A DNA stretch of 6,813 bases from an uncultured Chitinophagaceae bacterium (GCA_946885665.1 CAMPGT010000214.1:1-6813); one strand, 5' to 3'; counted from the first letter of the stretch, positions 1 through 6,302 are shown. Notes: generated by a model from the letters alone, not told the origin. A program made the numbers and translations.

Positions 1-574
1 CATTTGAATTCACGATGTCGTAGGTGTTCATGTCGTTGAACTGGTAACCATACACATTCGGGATATTGCGGAAAGAGAGACGGAAATTGTCTTCCTGGTC
101 GCCGGTAAGCACCAGCACCTTTTTGTTGCCGGCGTTCAGGCTCTTCAGGATAGTGACCACTTCTTTTGTTTTCGGCGTCTCGAGCTTTACATCTTCAACA
201 ACCAATAGGTTATTCTCTTTTACCTTATGAGAAAGCGCAGAAACCTTTGCCAGTCCCTTTACTTTATAATTCAGCTTGAAATCATAATCGCGGGGCTTAG
301 GACCGAAAATGGTGCCACCACCTTTGTACAGCGGGTTCCTGATGTTTCCTTTACGTGATCCCCCGGTGCCCTTCTGGCGGTGCAGCTTTTTGCTGGAACC
401 CTTTACCTCGAGGCGGGTTTTCACTTTTGCCGTTCCCTGCCTTTGCGCGGCGAGGTATTGCTTTACGGCGAGATAGATCACGTGGTTGTTCGGCTCCACA
501 CCAAAGATCTCATCAGGAAGATCTATCGAGCGACCTGTTTTTTCACCTTTTATATTTAATATATCTACTTGCAT
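1..574 (-). CDS. rplD: 50S ribosomal protein L4, 3' end cut off by the window edge
   Basis: L4 (uL4) binds 23S rRNA early in large-subunit assembly, and its extended loop lines the peptide exit tunnel. The reading frame starts with ATG at 574-572 (MQVDILNIKGEKTGRSIDLP) and stays open for 191 codons to the window edge. Family length is about 205-210 aa, so the last 15-20 residues are missing. The tunnel loop is clear at about residues 58-97, with the core RQKGTGGSRKGNIRNPLYKG at 66-85 and GPKPRDY at 91-97. This is the L4 region where macrolide-resistance changes are known in other bacteria, and nothing there looks disrupted. It starts 19 nt after the rplC stop, so it is very probably cotranscribed with rplC. 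No Shine-Dalgarno stands out. In E. coli L4 also represses its own operon through a leader before rpsJ, but no such leader fits here. The identification is secure. Confidence 0.97.
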   Translation of the reverse strand, partial: MQVDILNIKGEKTGRSIDLPDEIFGVEPNNHVIYLAVKQYLAAQRQGTAKVKTRLEVKGSSKKLHRQKGTGGSRKGNIRNPLYKGGGTIFGPKPRDYDFKLNYKVKGLAKVSALSHKVKENNLLVVEDVKLETPKTKEVVTILKSLNAGNKKVLVLTGDQEDNFRLSFRNIPNVYGYQFNDMNTYDIVNSN

Positions 575-593
575 CTTTCTTCAGGTTAATTGA

Positions 594-1211
594 TTACTTC
601 TGGATGAGGACAATTGATCCGTTATGACCGGGAACCGAACCGTTTACCAGGATATAATTTTTGTCAGGAAATATTTTAACCACTTTCAGGCCCTTGATCT
701 TAACCCTTTCGGTGCCCATACGTCCCGCCATGCGCATGCCCTTGAACACTCTCGAGGCATCGGACGAGTTACCGATGGATCCCGGGGCCCTTTGCCTGTC
801 GTGCTGGCCGTGCGACTGCTCGCCGACACCGTGGAAGCCGTGGCGTTTTACAACACCCTGGAACCCTTTGCCCTTAGTGGTGCCGACCACGTCTACTTTT
901 TCACCTTCCGAAAAAATATCTACGGTAATAGTTTCGCCTAAATTCTTTTCCAAAGAATACTCGCGGAACTCTTTCACGAATTTTTTCGCGCCAGTGTTCG
1001 CTTTTGCAAAATGTTCGTTCAGTGCAGCGTTGGAATGTTTTTCTTTTCTCTCGCCAAATGCGATCTGTGTAGCATTGTACCCGTCGGTTGATTGGGTCTT
1101 TACCTGGGTCACCGTGCAGGGGCCCGCTTCAATGATGGTGCAGGGAGTCTGCTTTCCATCCGGGGTGAAGACACTCGTCATCCCAATTTTCTTACCAATA
1201 ATACCTTTCAT
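594..1211 (-). CDS. rplC: 50S ribosomal protein L3
   Basis: L3 (uL3) is one of the first proteins to bind 23S rRNA and reaches toward the peptidyl-transferase centre. I place the start at ATG 1211-1209, giving 205 aa beginning [15 protein letters not shown], the usual L3 N-terminus. An in-frame GTG at 1262 would add 17 residues ([17 protein letters not shown]) that do not look like L3, so I reject it. The family signature [17 protein letters not shown] lies at 110-126 and the inner loop [14 protein letters not shown] at 134-147. After GSIG the sequence is [19 protein letters not shown], whereas E. coli has QNQTP with the glutamine methylated by PrmB; that glutamine is absent here. The stop is TAA at 596-594, 19 nt before rplD. 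The gap back to rpsJ is unusually long for this operon (212 nt). The A of the start codon is shared with an ATGA overlap from a tiny upstream frame. Confidence 0.97.
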   Translation of the reverse strand: MKGIIGKKIGMTSVFTPDGKQTPCTIIEAGPCTVTQVKTQSTDGYNATQIAFGERKEKHSNAALNEHFAKANTGAKKFVKEFREYSLEKNLGETITVDIFSEGEKVDVVGTTKGKGFQGVVKRHGFHGVGEQSHGQHDRQRAPGSIGNSSDASRVFKGMRMAGRMGTERVKIKGLKVVKIFPDKNYILVNGSVPGHNGSIVLIQK

Positions 1212-1264
1212 TTTCGAATGGTTTGTGCCTTCCAGGTTGAAGAGACAGTGATGATGAGACACAT
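1208..1264 (-). other. Possible 18-codon upstream ORF overlapping the rplC start
   Basis: ATG at 1264-1262 opens a frame reading [18 protein letters not shown] that ends in TGA at 1210-1208. The stop overlaps the rplC ATG (1211-1209) as ATGA, the classic geometry for translational coupling. A purine run AAGGAG lies at 1310-1305, about 40 nt upstream, which is too far to serve this ATG directly unless RNA folding brings it closer. Peptide sequence, family and conservation are unknown. Short overlaps like this arise by chance often enough that I give it low confidence as a translated ORF. Confidence 0.15.
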
Positions 1265-1423
1265 CAGTACTTCAATCCCCGTTTGCCGCAGACCTTTTCT
1301 TTTGCTCCTTTCGGAAGAAGTACCTGCAGTAAACTAACCCGGAACGGCTAGTTCATATTTTTAAAATGTCAAATCCAGCGCTGCTTATTTCCCGAAGGCC
1401 TTCGCAGATGGAATAAAGAACTC
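1212..1423 (-). other. Long rpsJ-rplC intercistronic region with potential RNA structure
   Basis: This 212-nt stretch separates two genes usually packed closely in the S10 operon. Read on the minus (mRNA) strand it contains, in order: a 12-nt palindrome CGAAGGCCTTCG at 1404-1393; an 8-bp hairpin at 1353-1332; and a helix formed by GTACTTC (1323-1317) with GAAGTAC (1273-1267) enclosing 43 nt. Inside that loop is a 4-bp mini-hairpin with a GAAA tetraloop (1316-1305). I see no TAnnTTTG promoter element and no terminator-like U-run. A 27-codon frame without an ATG or GTG start (1347-1264) ends in [20 protein letters not shown] do not recognise it and it may be chance or a remnant. The region could be a ribosomal-protein control element, an mRNA processing site, or an inserted small repeat. 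Confidence 0.4.
1332..1353 (-). other. Hairpin in the rpsJ-rplC spacer
   Basis: On the minus strand AACTAGCC (1353-1346) pairs with GGTTAGTT (1339-1332) around a 6-nt loop GTTCCG. All eight pairs form only in RNA made from the minus strand because one is a G-U wobble, which agrees with the direction of the operon. Only three T follow at once, so it does not look like a working intrinsic terminator. It may be an attenuator part, a processing site or chance. Confidence 0.35.
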
Positions 1424-1729
1424 CTACGCTTTTATCTCAACATCAACACCACTTGGCAGATCCAGCTTACTCAGGGCATCCACTGTACGGGATGATGAAG
1501 TGTAAATATCCAGCAGACGCTTGTGCGTAGCCAGTTGGAACTGCTCACGGCTTTTTTTGTTCACGTGAGGGGAACGCAATACGGTGAAAATCTTCTTACG
1601 CGTAGGTAAAGGAATTGGACCTGTAACCACCGCACCCGTGCTGCGAACCGTTTTGACGATCTTCTCAGCAGACTTATCCACCAGATTATGATCGTATGAC
1701 TGTAATTTTATCCTGATTCTCTGAGACAT
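1424..1729 (-). CDS. rpsJ: 30S ribosomal protein S10 (NusE)
   Basis: S10 (uS10) sits in the head of the small subunit and, as NusE, pairs with NusB in transcription antitermination. The 101-aa product has family length. It begins [20 protein letters not shown] and carries the conserved extended loop with [20 protein letters not shown] (37-56) and [20 protein letters not shown] (57-76), ending VDVEIKA. ATG is at 1729-1727 and the stop is TAG at 1426-1424. It is the first gene of its transcription unit: a terminator closes the fusA unit upstream, and a Bacteroidota-type promoter lies only about 30 nt before the start codon. The leader predicted from that promoter is roughly 25 nt, so the 170-nt class L4-responsive leader of E. 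coli cannot be present ahead of this gene. No Shine-Dalgarno is evident; the leader is A-rich with a small hairpin. Confidence 0.98.
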   Translation of the reverse strand: MSQRIRIKLQSYDHNLVDKSAEKIVKTVRSTGAVVTGPIPLPTRKKIFTVLRSPHVNKKSREQFQLATHKRLLDIYTSSSRTVDALSKLDLPSGVDVEIKA

Positions 1730-1738
1730 ATGCCATTT

Positions 1739-1756
1739 CCCATTTTTTCGAATGGG
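1739..1756 (-). other. Hairpin in the short rpsJ leader
   Basis: On the minus strand CCCATT (1756-1751) pairs with AATGGG (1744-1739) around CGAAAA. With a start site about 5 nt past the -7 element, the hairpin would lie at the very 5' end of the mRNA, ending 9 nt before the ATG. Such placement could protect the 5' end or influence initiation; this is inference. The 11-mer CCATTCGAAAA in this hairpin recurs exactly at the rplC start (1221-1211). Confidence 0.35.
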
Positions 1757-1760
1757 GATG

Positions 1761-1791
1761 CGAAGGTAAGGGTAGTTTTACTATTGGCAAA
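1761..1791 (-). promoter_or_regulatory. Bacteroidota-type promoter for rpsJ
   Basis: Minus strand: TTTG at 1791-1788, a 19-nt spacer, then TACCTTCG at 1768-1761. This matches the Bacteroidota housekeeping consensus TTTG / TAnnTTTG with one mismatch in the -7 element. The same 19-nt spacing is found before rpsL. It lies between the fusA terminator and rpsJ, exactly where a restart promoter is needed. The predicted start site is near 1755. Confidence 0.75.
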
Positions 1792-1885
1792 AGAAATGGG
1801 TTATTTTTTCTGCCTTTTTCGACTAATTATCGGCTTTGTGAACGAATCCCACATTTGCCTCCTGCAATGCATCGGTTACGCCAAT

Positions 1886-1929
1886 AAAAAAGCACTGCCG
1901 GTTTTAAACGAATTTAATCCCGGCAATGC
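1886..1929 (-). terminator. Intrinsic terminator after fusA
   Basis: On the minus strand GCATTGCCGG (1929-1920) pairs with CCGGCAGTGC (1901-1892), 10 bp including one U-G wobble, followed directly by TTTTTT (1891-1886). The 18-nt apical part can fold further as TTAAA-TTCG-TTTAA, so the hairpin would be capped by a UUCG tetraloop. It starts 20 nt after the fusA stop. The wobble pairs only in minus-strand RNA, consistent with the fusA direction. It separates fusA from rpsJ. Confidence 0.9.
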
Positions 1930-1949
1930 TGTTGTATGGTAATATTTAA

Positions 1950-4097
1950 CTAGTCGGCCTTTACTTTCCCTCTTATCCTGGCAATAACCTCTTCGGCGAT
2001 ATTGTTCGGCGCCGGGGCATAGTGCGAGAATTCCATGGTGGAAGTGGCGCGTCCCGAGCTCAGTGAACGTAGCTGGGTCACATACCCGAACATTTCACTG
2101 AGGGGTACCTTTGCCTTGATCACCTGTGCACCGGCCCTGCTATCCATGCCTTCCAGCATGCCGCGGCGGCGGTTAAGGTCGCCGGTTACATCACCCATGT
2201 ATTGTTCCGGGGTAATCACTTCCACTTTCATGATCGGCTCGAGCAGCACCGGCTGTGCCTTACGGCCCGCCTCGCGAAAACCGGCCTTGGCGCAAAGCTC
2301 GAACGACATGGCATCGGAGTCAACCTGGTGGAAGCTTCCGTCGAATATCCGAACCTTCATGTTCTCCACAGGATAGCCGGCCAGCACGCCTGTTGTCATG
2401 GCTGCCTGGAACCCTTTCTGAATCGGCTGGATGAACTCACGCGGAATTGAACCCCCGAAAATATCGTTTACGAACTGAAAATGTTCAGTCGGATTTTCTT
2501 TTGACCACTCGGCATCTGCGGGTCCGATCTCGAACACGATGTCGGCGAACTTACCACGACCACCGGTTTGCTTCTTCAACGTTTCCCTGTGTTCGATGGA
2601 TTTGCGGAATGCCTCCTTGTAGGCCACCTGCGGGGCGCCCTGGTTCACTTCCACCTTAAATTCGCGGCGCATACGGTCGATGATGATCTCCAGGTGCAGC
2701 TCGCCCATACCACGAAGAATGGTTTGGCCGGTTTCTTCGTCCGTATTTACGCGCAAAGTGGGATCTTCTTCCACCAGTTTCGCGATGGCCATTCCCATCT
2801 TGTCTACGTCGGCCTGAGTTTTTGGCTCAACCGCAATCGCGATCACTGGTTCGGGAATGAACATGTTTTCGAGAACGATCGGGTGATTTTCATCACATAG
2901 TGTATCCCCGGTCTTTATTTCCTTGAAGCCAACCGCAGCGGCAATGTCGCCCGCCTCGATGAAATCCACCGGATTTTGCTTGTTGGCAAACATTTTCATG
3001 ATACGGCTGATGCGTTCGTTCTTGCCGCTGCGCATATTTTTTACGTAAGAGCCGGCTTCGAGACGTCCGCTGTAACAGCGGAAGAACGCCAGGCGGCCAA
3101 CGAACGGATCAGTCATGATCTTGAATGCGAGAGCCGCAAAAGGCTCTTTTGGATCGGCTTTGCGCACGATCTGCTCGCCGCTGTCGGGGTCCAGGCCCAC
3201 GGTATCTTCAATGTCCATCGGCGAAGGCAGGTAACGGCATACTGCATCGAGCGCTGTTTGTACGCCTTTGTTCTTGAACGACGAACCGCACATCATGGGC
3301 ACGATGCTGAGGTCGATGGTCGCCTTGCGAATCGCCTCGTGCATTTCATCTTCCGTGATGGTGTTGGGATCGTCGAAGAATTTTTCCATCAGCTTATCGT
3401 CGTACTCGGCAACGGCTTCGATGAGCTGTCCCCTCCAGTAGTCGGCATCTTCTTTCATGTCTCCGGGAACGTCGATCTCGTCGAACGTCATGCCTTCTGT
3501 TTCCATGTGCCATACGATGCCTTTCATCTTGATCAGGTCAACCACGCCCTTGAAGTTGTCTTCGGCGCCGATGGGCAATTGCAGAGGAACGGCTTTTGCG
3601 CCGAGCATTTCGCGCACCTGCTTCACCACCATGAGGAAATCGGCCCCTGCCCTGTCCATTTTATTGACGAACCCGATCCTGGGAACGCGGTAACGGTTGG
3701 CCTGGCGCCAAACGGTTTCTGACTGCGGTTCCACACCGTCAACTGCGGAGAAGAGTGCGATGAGGCCGTCAAGTACGCGCATGGACCTTTCCACTTCCAC
3801 GGTAAAGTCAACGTGACCGGGAGTATCGATAATGTTGAAATAATATTTTTTAGTGTCCGCAGTGGGTTTTCCCAATACGGTAGGGAAGTTCCACTGGCAG
3901 CTAACAGCAGCAGAAGTGATGGTGATACCTCTTTCTTTCTCCTGCTCCATCCAGTCGGTAGTGGCAGCGCCCTCGTGTACTTCGCCGATCTTGTGGATCA
4001 TACCCGTGTAACGGAGGATACGTTCTGTGGTGGTAGTTTTACCGGCATCGATGTGAGCCGCTATACCGAAGTTTCTTTGTAATCGTAAGTCTGGCAT
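1950..4097 (-). CDS. fusA: Translation elongation factor G
   Basis: EF-G is the GTPase that drives tRNA-mRNA translocation and, with RRF, ribosome recycling. The 715-aa protein is full length and begins [20 protein letters not shown]. GTPase motifs are intact: G1 AHIDAGKT (14-21), switch I RGITI (56-60), G3 DTPGH (91-95), G4 NKMD (145-148) and G5 GSS (271-273). Domain II follows at about 315-415, domain III at about 420-490. Domain IV carries TGGRGK (511-516) and the tip sequence GSFHQVDSD (587-595), where H590 matches the histidine that enters the decoding site. Domain V holds [12 protein letters not shown] (635-646). ATG is at 4097-4095 and the stop is TAG at 1952-1950. It sits between two intrinsic terminators with its own candidate promoter, so it is probably a single-gene unit. 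The intact GTPase site and the str-cluster location indicate the main EF-G rather than a Bacteroidota EF-G2 paralogue. Confidence 0.98.
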   Translation of the reverse strand: MPDLRLQRNFGIAAHIDAGKTTTTERILRYTGMIHKIGEVHEGAATTDWMEQEKERGITITSAAVSCQWNFPTVLGKPTADTKKYYFNIIDTPGHVDFTVEVERSMRVLDGLIALFSAVDGVEPQSETVWRQANRYRVPRIGFVNKMDRAGADFLMVVKQVREMLGAKAVPLQLPIGAEDNFKGVVDLIKMKGIVWHMETEGMTFDEIDVPGDMKEDADYWRGQLIEAVAEYDDKLMEKFFDDPNTITEDEMHEAIRKATIDLSIVPMMCGSSFKNKGVQTALDAVCRYLPSPMDIEDTVGLDPDSGEQIVRKADPKEPFAALAFKIMTDPFVGRLAFFRCYSGRLEAGSYVKNMRSGKNERISRIMKMFANKQNPVDFIEAGDIAAAVGFKEIKTGDTLCDENHPIVLENMFIPEPVIAIAVEPKTQADVDKMGMAIAKLVEEDPTLRVNTDEETGQTILRGMGELHLEIIIDRMRREFKVEVNQGAPQVAYKEAFRKSIEHRETLKKQTGGRGKFADIVFEIGPADAEWSKENPTEHFQFVNDIFGGSIPREFIQPIQKGFQAAMTTGVLAGYPVENMKVRIFDGSFHQVDSDAMSFELCAKAGFREAGRKAQPVLLEPIMKVEVITPEQYMGDVTGDLNRRRGMLEGMDSRAGAQVIKAKVPLSEMFGYVTQLRSLSSGRATSTMEFSHYAPAPNNIAEEVIARIRGKVKAD

Positions 4098-4152
4098 GAC
4101 CTGTAATGTTTGCTTTTATTTGTACTGATATTCTTCCGGGAATTTGGGTGCG

Positions 4153-4160
4153 CAAAGGTA
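4153..4160 (-). promoter_or_regulatory. -7 element of the probable fusA promoter
   Basis: The minus strand has TACCTTTG, a perfect TAnnTTTG element, about 55 nt before the fusA ATG. No TTTG lies at the expected 19-nt spacing: that position is AGGG inside the rpsG terminator. The only nearby TTTG (4176-4173, in the terminator T-run) is at 12 nt, which is too close. The promoter is therefore likely but either weak at -33 or dependent on other contacts. The predicted leader is about 50 nt. Confidence 0.55.
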
Positions 4161-4173
4161 TGATAAAGGAAGC

Positions 4174-4202
4174 AAAAAACCCTGCTTGGGTTGCAGGGTT
4201 TT
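4174..4202 (-). terminator. Intrinsic terminator after rpsG
   Basis: On the minus strand AAAACCCTGC (4202-4193) pairs with GCAGGGTTTT (4185-4176) around the 7-nt loop AACCCAA, and the T-run TTTTTT spans 4179-4174. It begins 19 nt after the rpsG stop codon. The 10-bp stem with A residues before and T residues after could also work for the other strand, but no plus-strand gene ends here. It closes the rpsL-rpsG unit and physically overlaps the -33 zone of the fusA promoter. Confidence 0.9.
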
Positions 4203-4221
4203 GACAATTCGGTTATTGAGG

Positions 4222-4689
4222 TTAGACGCGGAAGTGGGCGAATGCCTTGTTGGCTTCGGCCATCCTGTGCGTGTCTTCTTTCTTCTTAAATGCAGCGCCC
4301 TCGCCTTTGCTGGCTGCGATGATTTCGGAAGCGAGTTTTTCCGCCATGCTGCGGCCGTTCCTGTCGCGGCTGTAGCGGATCAGCCATTTCATGCTGAGTG
4401 ATATTTTACGGTCGGGGCGAACTTCAGAAGGTATCTGGAAAGTAGCGCCTCCTATACGGCGGCTCCTCACTTCCACCGCTGGTGTAATGTTCGCCAGTGC
4501 CCTCTTCCAGATTTCATATCCGTTCTCACCCGTCTGCTTGGATATGCGATCCATGGCATCGTAAAAAATATTGAAAGAAGTGTTTTTCTTGCCTTCCCAC
4601 ATCAGGTTGTTCACAAACCTGGTCACCATCGCATCATTAAATTTAGCATCGGGTGCGGGTGGGATCTTTTTGGCTTTTGTCTTCCTCAT
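4222..4689 (-). CDS. rpsG: 30S ribosomal protein S7
   Basis: S7 (uS7) nucleates assembly of the 30S head by binding the 3' domain of 16S rRNA and touches the E-site tRNA. The 155-aa product has family length. It begins [19 protein letters not shown], contains the beta-hairpin [18 protein letters not shown] (70-87), the segment [20 protein letters not shown] (100-119) and the C-terminal [20 protein letters not shown] (135-154). ATG is at 4689-4687. It follows rpsL after 26 nt and is surely cotranscribed with it. In E. coli S7 represses its own synthesis at a structured site of about 100 nt between rpsL and rpsG; the 26-nt spacer here cannot hold that structure. A strong terminator lies just downstream, so EF-G is not made from this transcript except by readthrough. 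No Shine-Dalgarno is visible. Confidence 0.98.
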   Translation of the reverse strand: MRKTKAKKIPPAPDAKFNDAMVTRFVNNLMWEGKKNTSFNIFYDAMDRISKQTGENGYEIWKRALANITPAVEVRSRRIGGATFQIPSEVRPDRKISLSMKWLIRYSRDRNGRSMAEKLASEIIAASKGEGAAFKKKEDTHRMAEANKAFAHFRV

Positions 4690-4715
4690 CTATGACTGAT
4701 TGTAATACTGTTTAA

Positions 4716-5096
4716 TTATTTTTTAGCTTTTTCACGTTTTGTACCGTACTTGGAGCGGCTCTGTTTGCGGTCCTTTACACCGGCAGTATCCAGGCTTCCG
4801 CGAACGATGTGGTAACGCACACCCGGCAGATCCTTTACACGACCGCCCCTTACCAGAACGATCGAGTGTTCCTGCAGGTTGTGGCCTTCACCCGGTATAT
4901 AAGCGATCACCTCAACTTTATTGGTCAGCCTAACCTTCGCCACCTTGCGCAGAGCCGAATTCGGCTTTTTCGGTGTAGTTGTGTAAACACGTGTGCAAAC
5001 ACCACGGCGGAAGGGGCAGGAATCCAGTGCCCTGGATTTGCTTTTCGCCTTGATGATTTCTCTTCCTTTTCTAACCAATTGTTGTATTGTAGGCAT
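4716..5096 (-). CDS. rpsL: 30S ribosomal protein S12
   Basis: S12 (uS12) lies at the decoding centre and controls accuracy. The 126-aa product begins [20 protein letters not shown] and has the signature [19 protein letters not shown] (39-57) and [20 protein letters not shown] (70-89) followed by LPGVRYH. The lysines known to confer streptomycin resistance when mutated in other bacteria are present in the sensitive state (K43, K44 and K88, counting Met as 1), as is D89, the aspartate that is methylthiolated in E. coli. ATG is at 5096-5094, stop TAA at 4718-4716. It is the first gene of the rpsL-rpsG unit, with a strong Bacteroidota promoter 29 nt upstream. The leader is A-rich (a run of eight A followed by TTAAAAGG), without a convincing Shine-Dalgarno. 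Confidence 0.98.
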   Translation of the reverse strand: MPTIQQLVRKGREIIKAKSKSRALDSCPFRRGVCTRVYTTTPKKPNSALRKVAKVRLTNKVEVIAYIPGEGHNLQEHSIVLVRGGRVKDLPGVRYHIVRGSLDTAGVKDRKQSRSKYGTKREKAKK

Positions 5097-5124
5097 CGTA
5101 ACCTTTTAATTTTTTTTGGGACGG

Positions 5125-5155
5125 CAAAGGTAAAAGCCCCTTCTCATAAAACAAA
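5125..5155 (-). promoter_or_regulatory. Bacteroidota-type promoter for rpsL-rpsG
   Basis: Minus strand: TTTG at 5155-5152, a 19-nt spacer, then TACCTTTG at 5132-5125, a complete match to TTTG / TAnnTTTG. It lies in the 81-nt gap between ilvE and rpsL. The predicted start site near 5120 gives a leader of about 24 nt. Of the promoters in the window this is the best match. Confidence 0.85.
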
Positions 5156-5177
5156 ATAAATATTAATCAATTCAGCG

Positions 5178-6248
5178 TCAGATCCTGTACATCCAGCCAT
5201 GCCGATCTTCTGCGGTTCCGTATTTTATCGCGTCCATTCTTCTTTTGAGCTCAGGAGCGAGCTTCCATTTGGATTCATCGAAAGTCATCACGGCATCCTT
5301 GTATTTGAGTTCCCTGATGAGTGAGATGGTGGCCGCGGTACCGGTACCGAATATTTCGGTAAGCTGACCATCGCGGTAAGCCTGCACCACGTCGTTAAGG
5401 TCCACCCTTTTTTCCTCAACAGGTACACCCATGTCTTTAAAGAGCGTGATGGCACTGTCGCGGGTTACGCCCGACAGGATCGATCCGGTGGACAGATCGG
5501 GGGTGACGGCGGTGCCGTTGATGATGAAAAACAGGTTCATCGTTCCGATTTCTTCGGCATACCTGTGCTCATGGGCGTCGGTCCACAGTATTTGGTCATA
5601 TCCCTTCCTTTTTGCTTCGGCAGTGGGAAACATGCTGGCAGCATAGTTGCCCGCAACTTTTGCGAAGCCCACGCCGCCGGGCGCCGCCCTTGTGTATTTT
5701 TCTTCGGCATATATCCGCATTGGCGCGCTGTAATACGGTCCGGTTGGGCTCAATATGATGAGAAACTTGTAGGTGTCGCTGGGTTTTACGCCGATCAGCT
5801 CGTCGGACGAGAACATAAACGGCCTGATATAAAGCGAATGATCCGGTTTCGCGGGGATCCAGTTCTTATCGAGGCCGACCAGTTCCTTCATCCCGTTAAC
5901 GAAAATTTCTTCGGGAACTGCGGGCATTTGTACCCTTTCGGCAGAAATATTGAAACGGCGGTGGTTGGCGTGGGGGCGGAAAATGGCCGCGTTGCCTTCT
6001 GTATCCTTATAGGCTTTGACCCCTTCGAATATCGCCTGGCCGTAATGCAATGCTGCCACGGAAGGGCTGAGCACCAGCGGCTGGTAGGGCTTGATCTCGA
6101 CATTTTTCCATTCCCCATTTTCGAAATCAGCTTCCAGCATGTGATCGGAAAAATATTTTCCGAACGGGATGGTATCGGGTATGTCCTGCAATTTGCTGCG
6201 TTCCGCCCTGGTGATTTTTATCCCCCCGGGCACGATCGTGTTGTTCAT
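5178..6248 (-). CDS. ilvE: Branched-chain amino acid aminotransferase
   Basis: This PLP enzyme transfers the amino group between glutamate and the 2-oxo acids of leucine, isoleucine and valine, the last step of their synthesis and the first of their breakdown. The 356-aa protein is full length for the longer (eukaryote-like) BCAT subgroup of fold-type IV aminotransferases. Visible features: SVAALHYGQAIFEGVKAY (63-80), RPHANHRRFNISAERV (91-106), the PLP lysine K197 in GGVGFAKVAGNYAAS (191-205), the cofactor-binding glutamate E233 in EEIGTMN, and the phosphate-binding GTGTAA (301-306). ATG is at 6248-6246, stop TGA at 5180-5178. It has its own candidate promoter and is divergent from the plus-strand gene at 6338. 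No terminator separates it from rpsL, so some readthrough into the ribosomal unit is possible. D-amino acid aminotransferase and ADC lyase belong to the same fold but lack this N-terminal extension and the EEIGTMN context. Confidence 0.95.
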   Translation of the reverse strand: MNNTIVPGGIKITRAERSKLQDIPDTIPFGKYFSDHMLEADFENGEWKNVEIKPYQPLVLSPSVAALHYGQAIFEGVKAYKDTEGNAAIFRPHANHRRFNISAERVQMPAVPEEIFVNGMKELVGLDKNWIPAKPDHSLYIRPFMFSSDELIGVKPSDTYKFLIILSPTGPYYSAPMRIYAEEKYTRAAPGGVGFAKVAGNYAASMFPTAEAKRKGYDQILWTDAHEHRYAEEIGTMNLFFIINGTAVTPDLSTGSILSGVTRDSAITLFKDMGVPVEEKRVDLNDVVQAYRDGQLTEIFGTGTAATISLIRELKYKDAVMTFDESKWKLAPELKRRMDAIKYGTAEDRHGWMYRI

Positions 6249-6271
6249 CCGAATTTATTTTTTCGTGTTTA

Positions 6272-6302
6272 CAAAGAAACGAACAAACTTCGGGGCTGCA
6301 AA
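6272..6302 (-). promoter_or_regulatory. Candidate promoter for ilvE
   Basis: Minus strand: TTTG at 6302-6299, a 19-nt spacer, then TTTCTTTG at 6279-6272, one mismatch from TAnnTTTG. The spacing equals that of the rpsL and rpsJ promoters. It lies 23 nt before the ilvE ATG, giving a short leader of about 20 nt. The -33 element falls on a small inverted repeat CTGCA-AAAAA-TGCAG (6296-6310). I see no leucine-rich leader peptide or T-box. Confidence 0.5.

Noticed and set aside
661..1251. 196-codon plus-strand open frame opposite rplC
   Set aside because: It is the antisense shadow of a conserved ribosomal protein gene; the translation is Pro/Ser/Phe-rich without domain features.
1212..1262. Upstream GTG start for rplC adding 17 residues
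   Set aside because: The added residues ([17 protein letters not shown]) are unlike any L3 N-terminus, while [13 protein letters not shown] at 1211 is the canonical start.
1361..1377. TTTGACA-like -35 sequence on the minus strand in the rpsJ-rplC gap
   Set aside because: No TAnnTTTG element follows at about 19 nt, and the organism appears to use Bacteroidota promoters, so I do not call an internal promoter.
1708..1743. Short ATG-initiated frame overlapping the rpsJ start in another frame
   Set aside because: Only 11 codons, made from the A-rich leader hairpin; no supporting ribosome site and readily explained by chance.
1730..1942. 70-codon plus-strand open frame in the fusA-rpsJ gap
   Set aside because: It covers the rpsJ promoter and the fusA terminator, which explain the sequence; the product is low-complexity and unrecognisable.
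2976..3722. 248-codon plus-strand open frame inside fusA
   Set aside because: It is antisense to the highly conserved EF-G G-domain and domain II coding region; its His/Phe/Val-rich translation is typical of a reverse-strand shadow and resembles no family.
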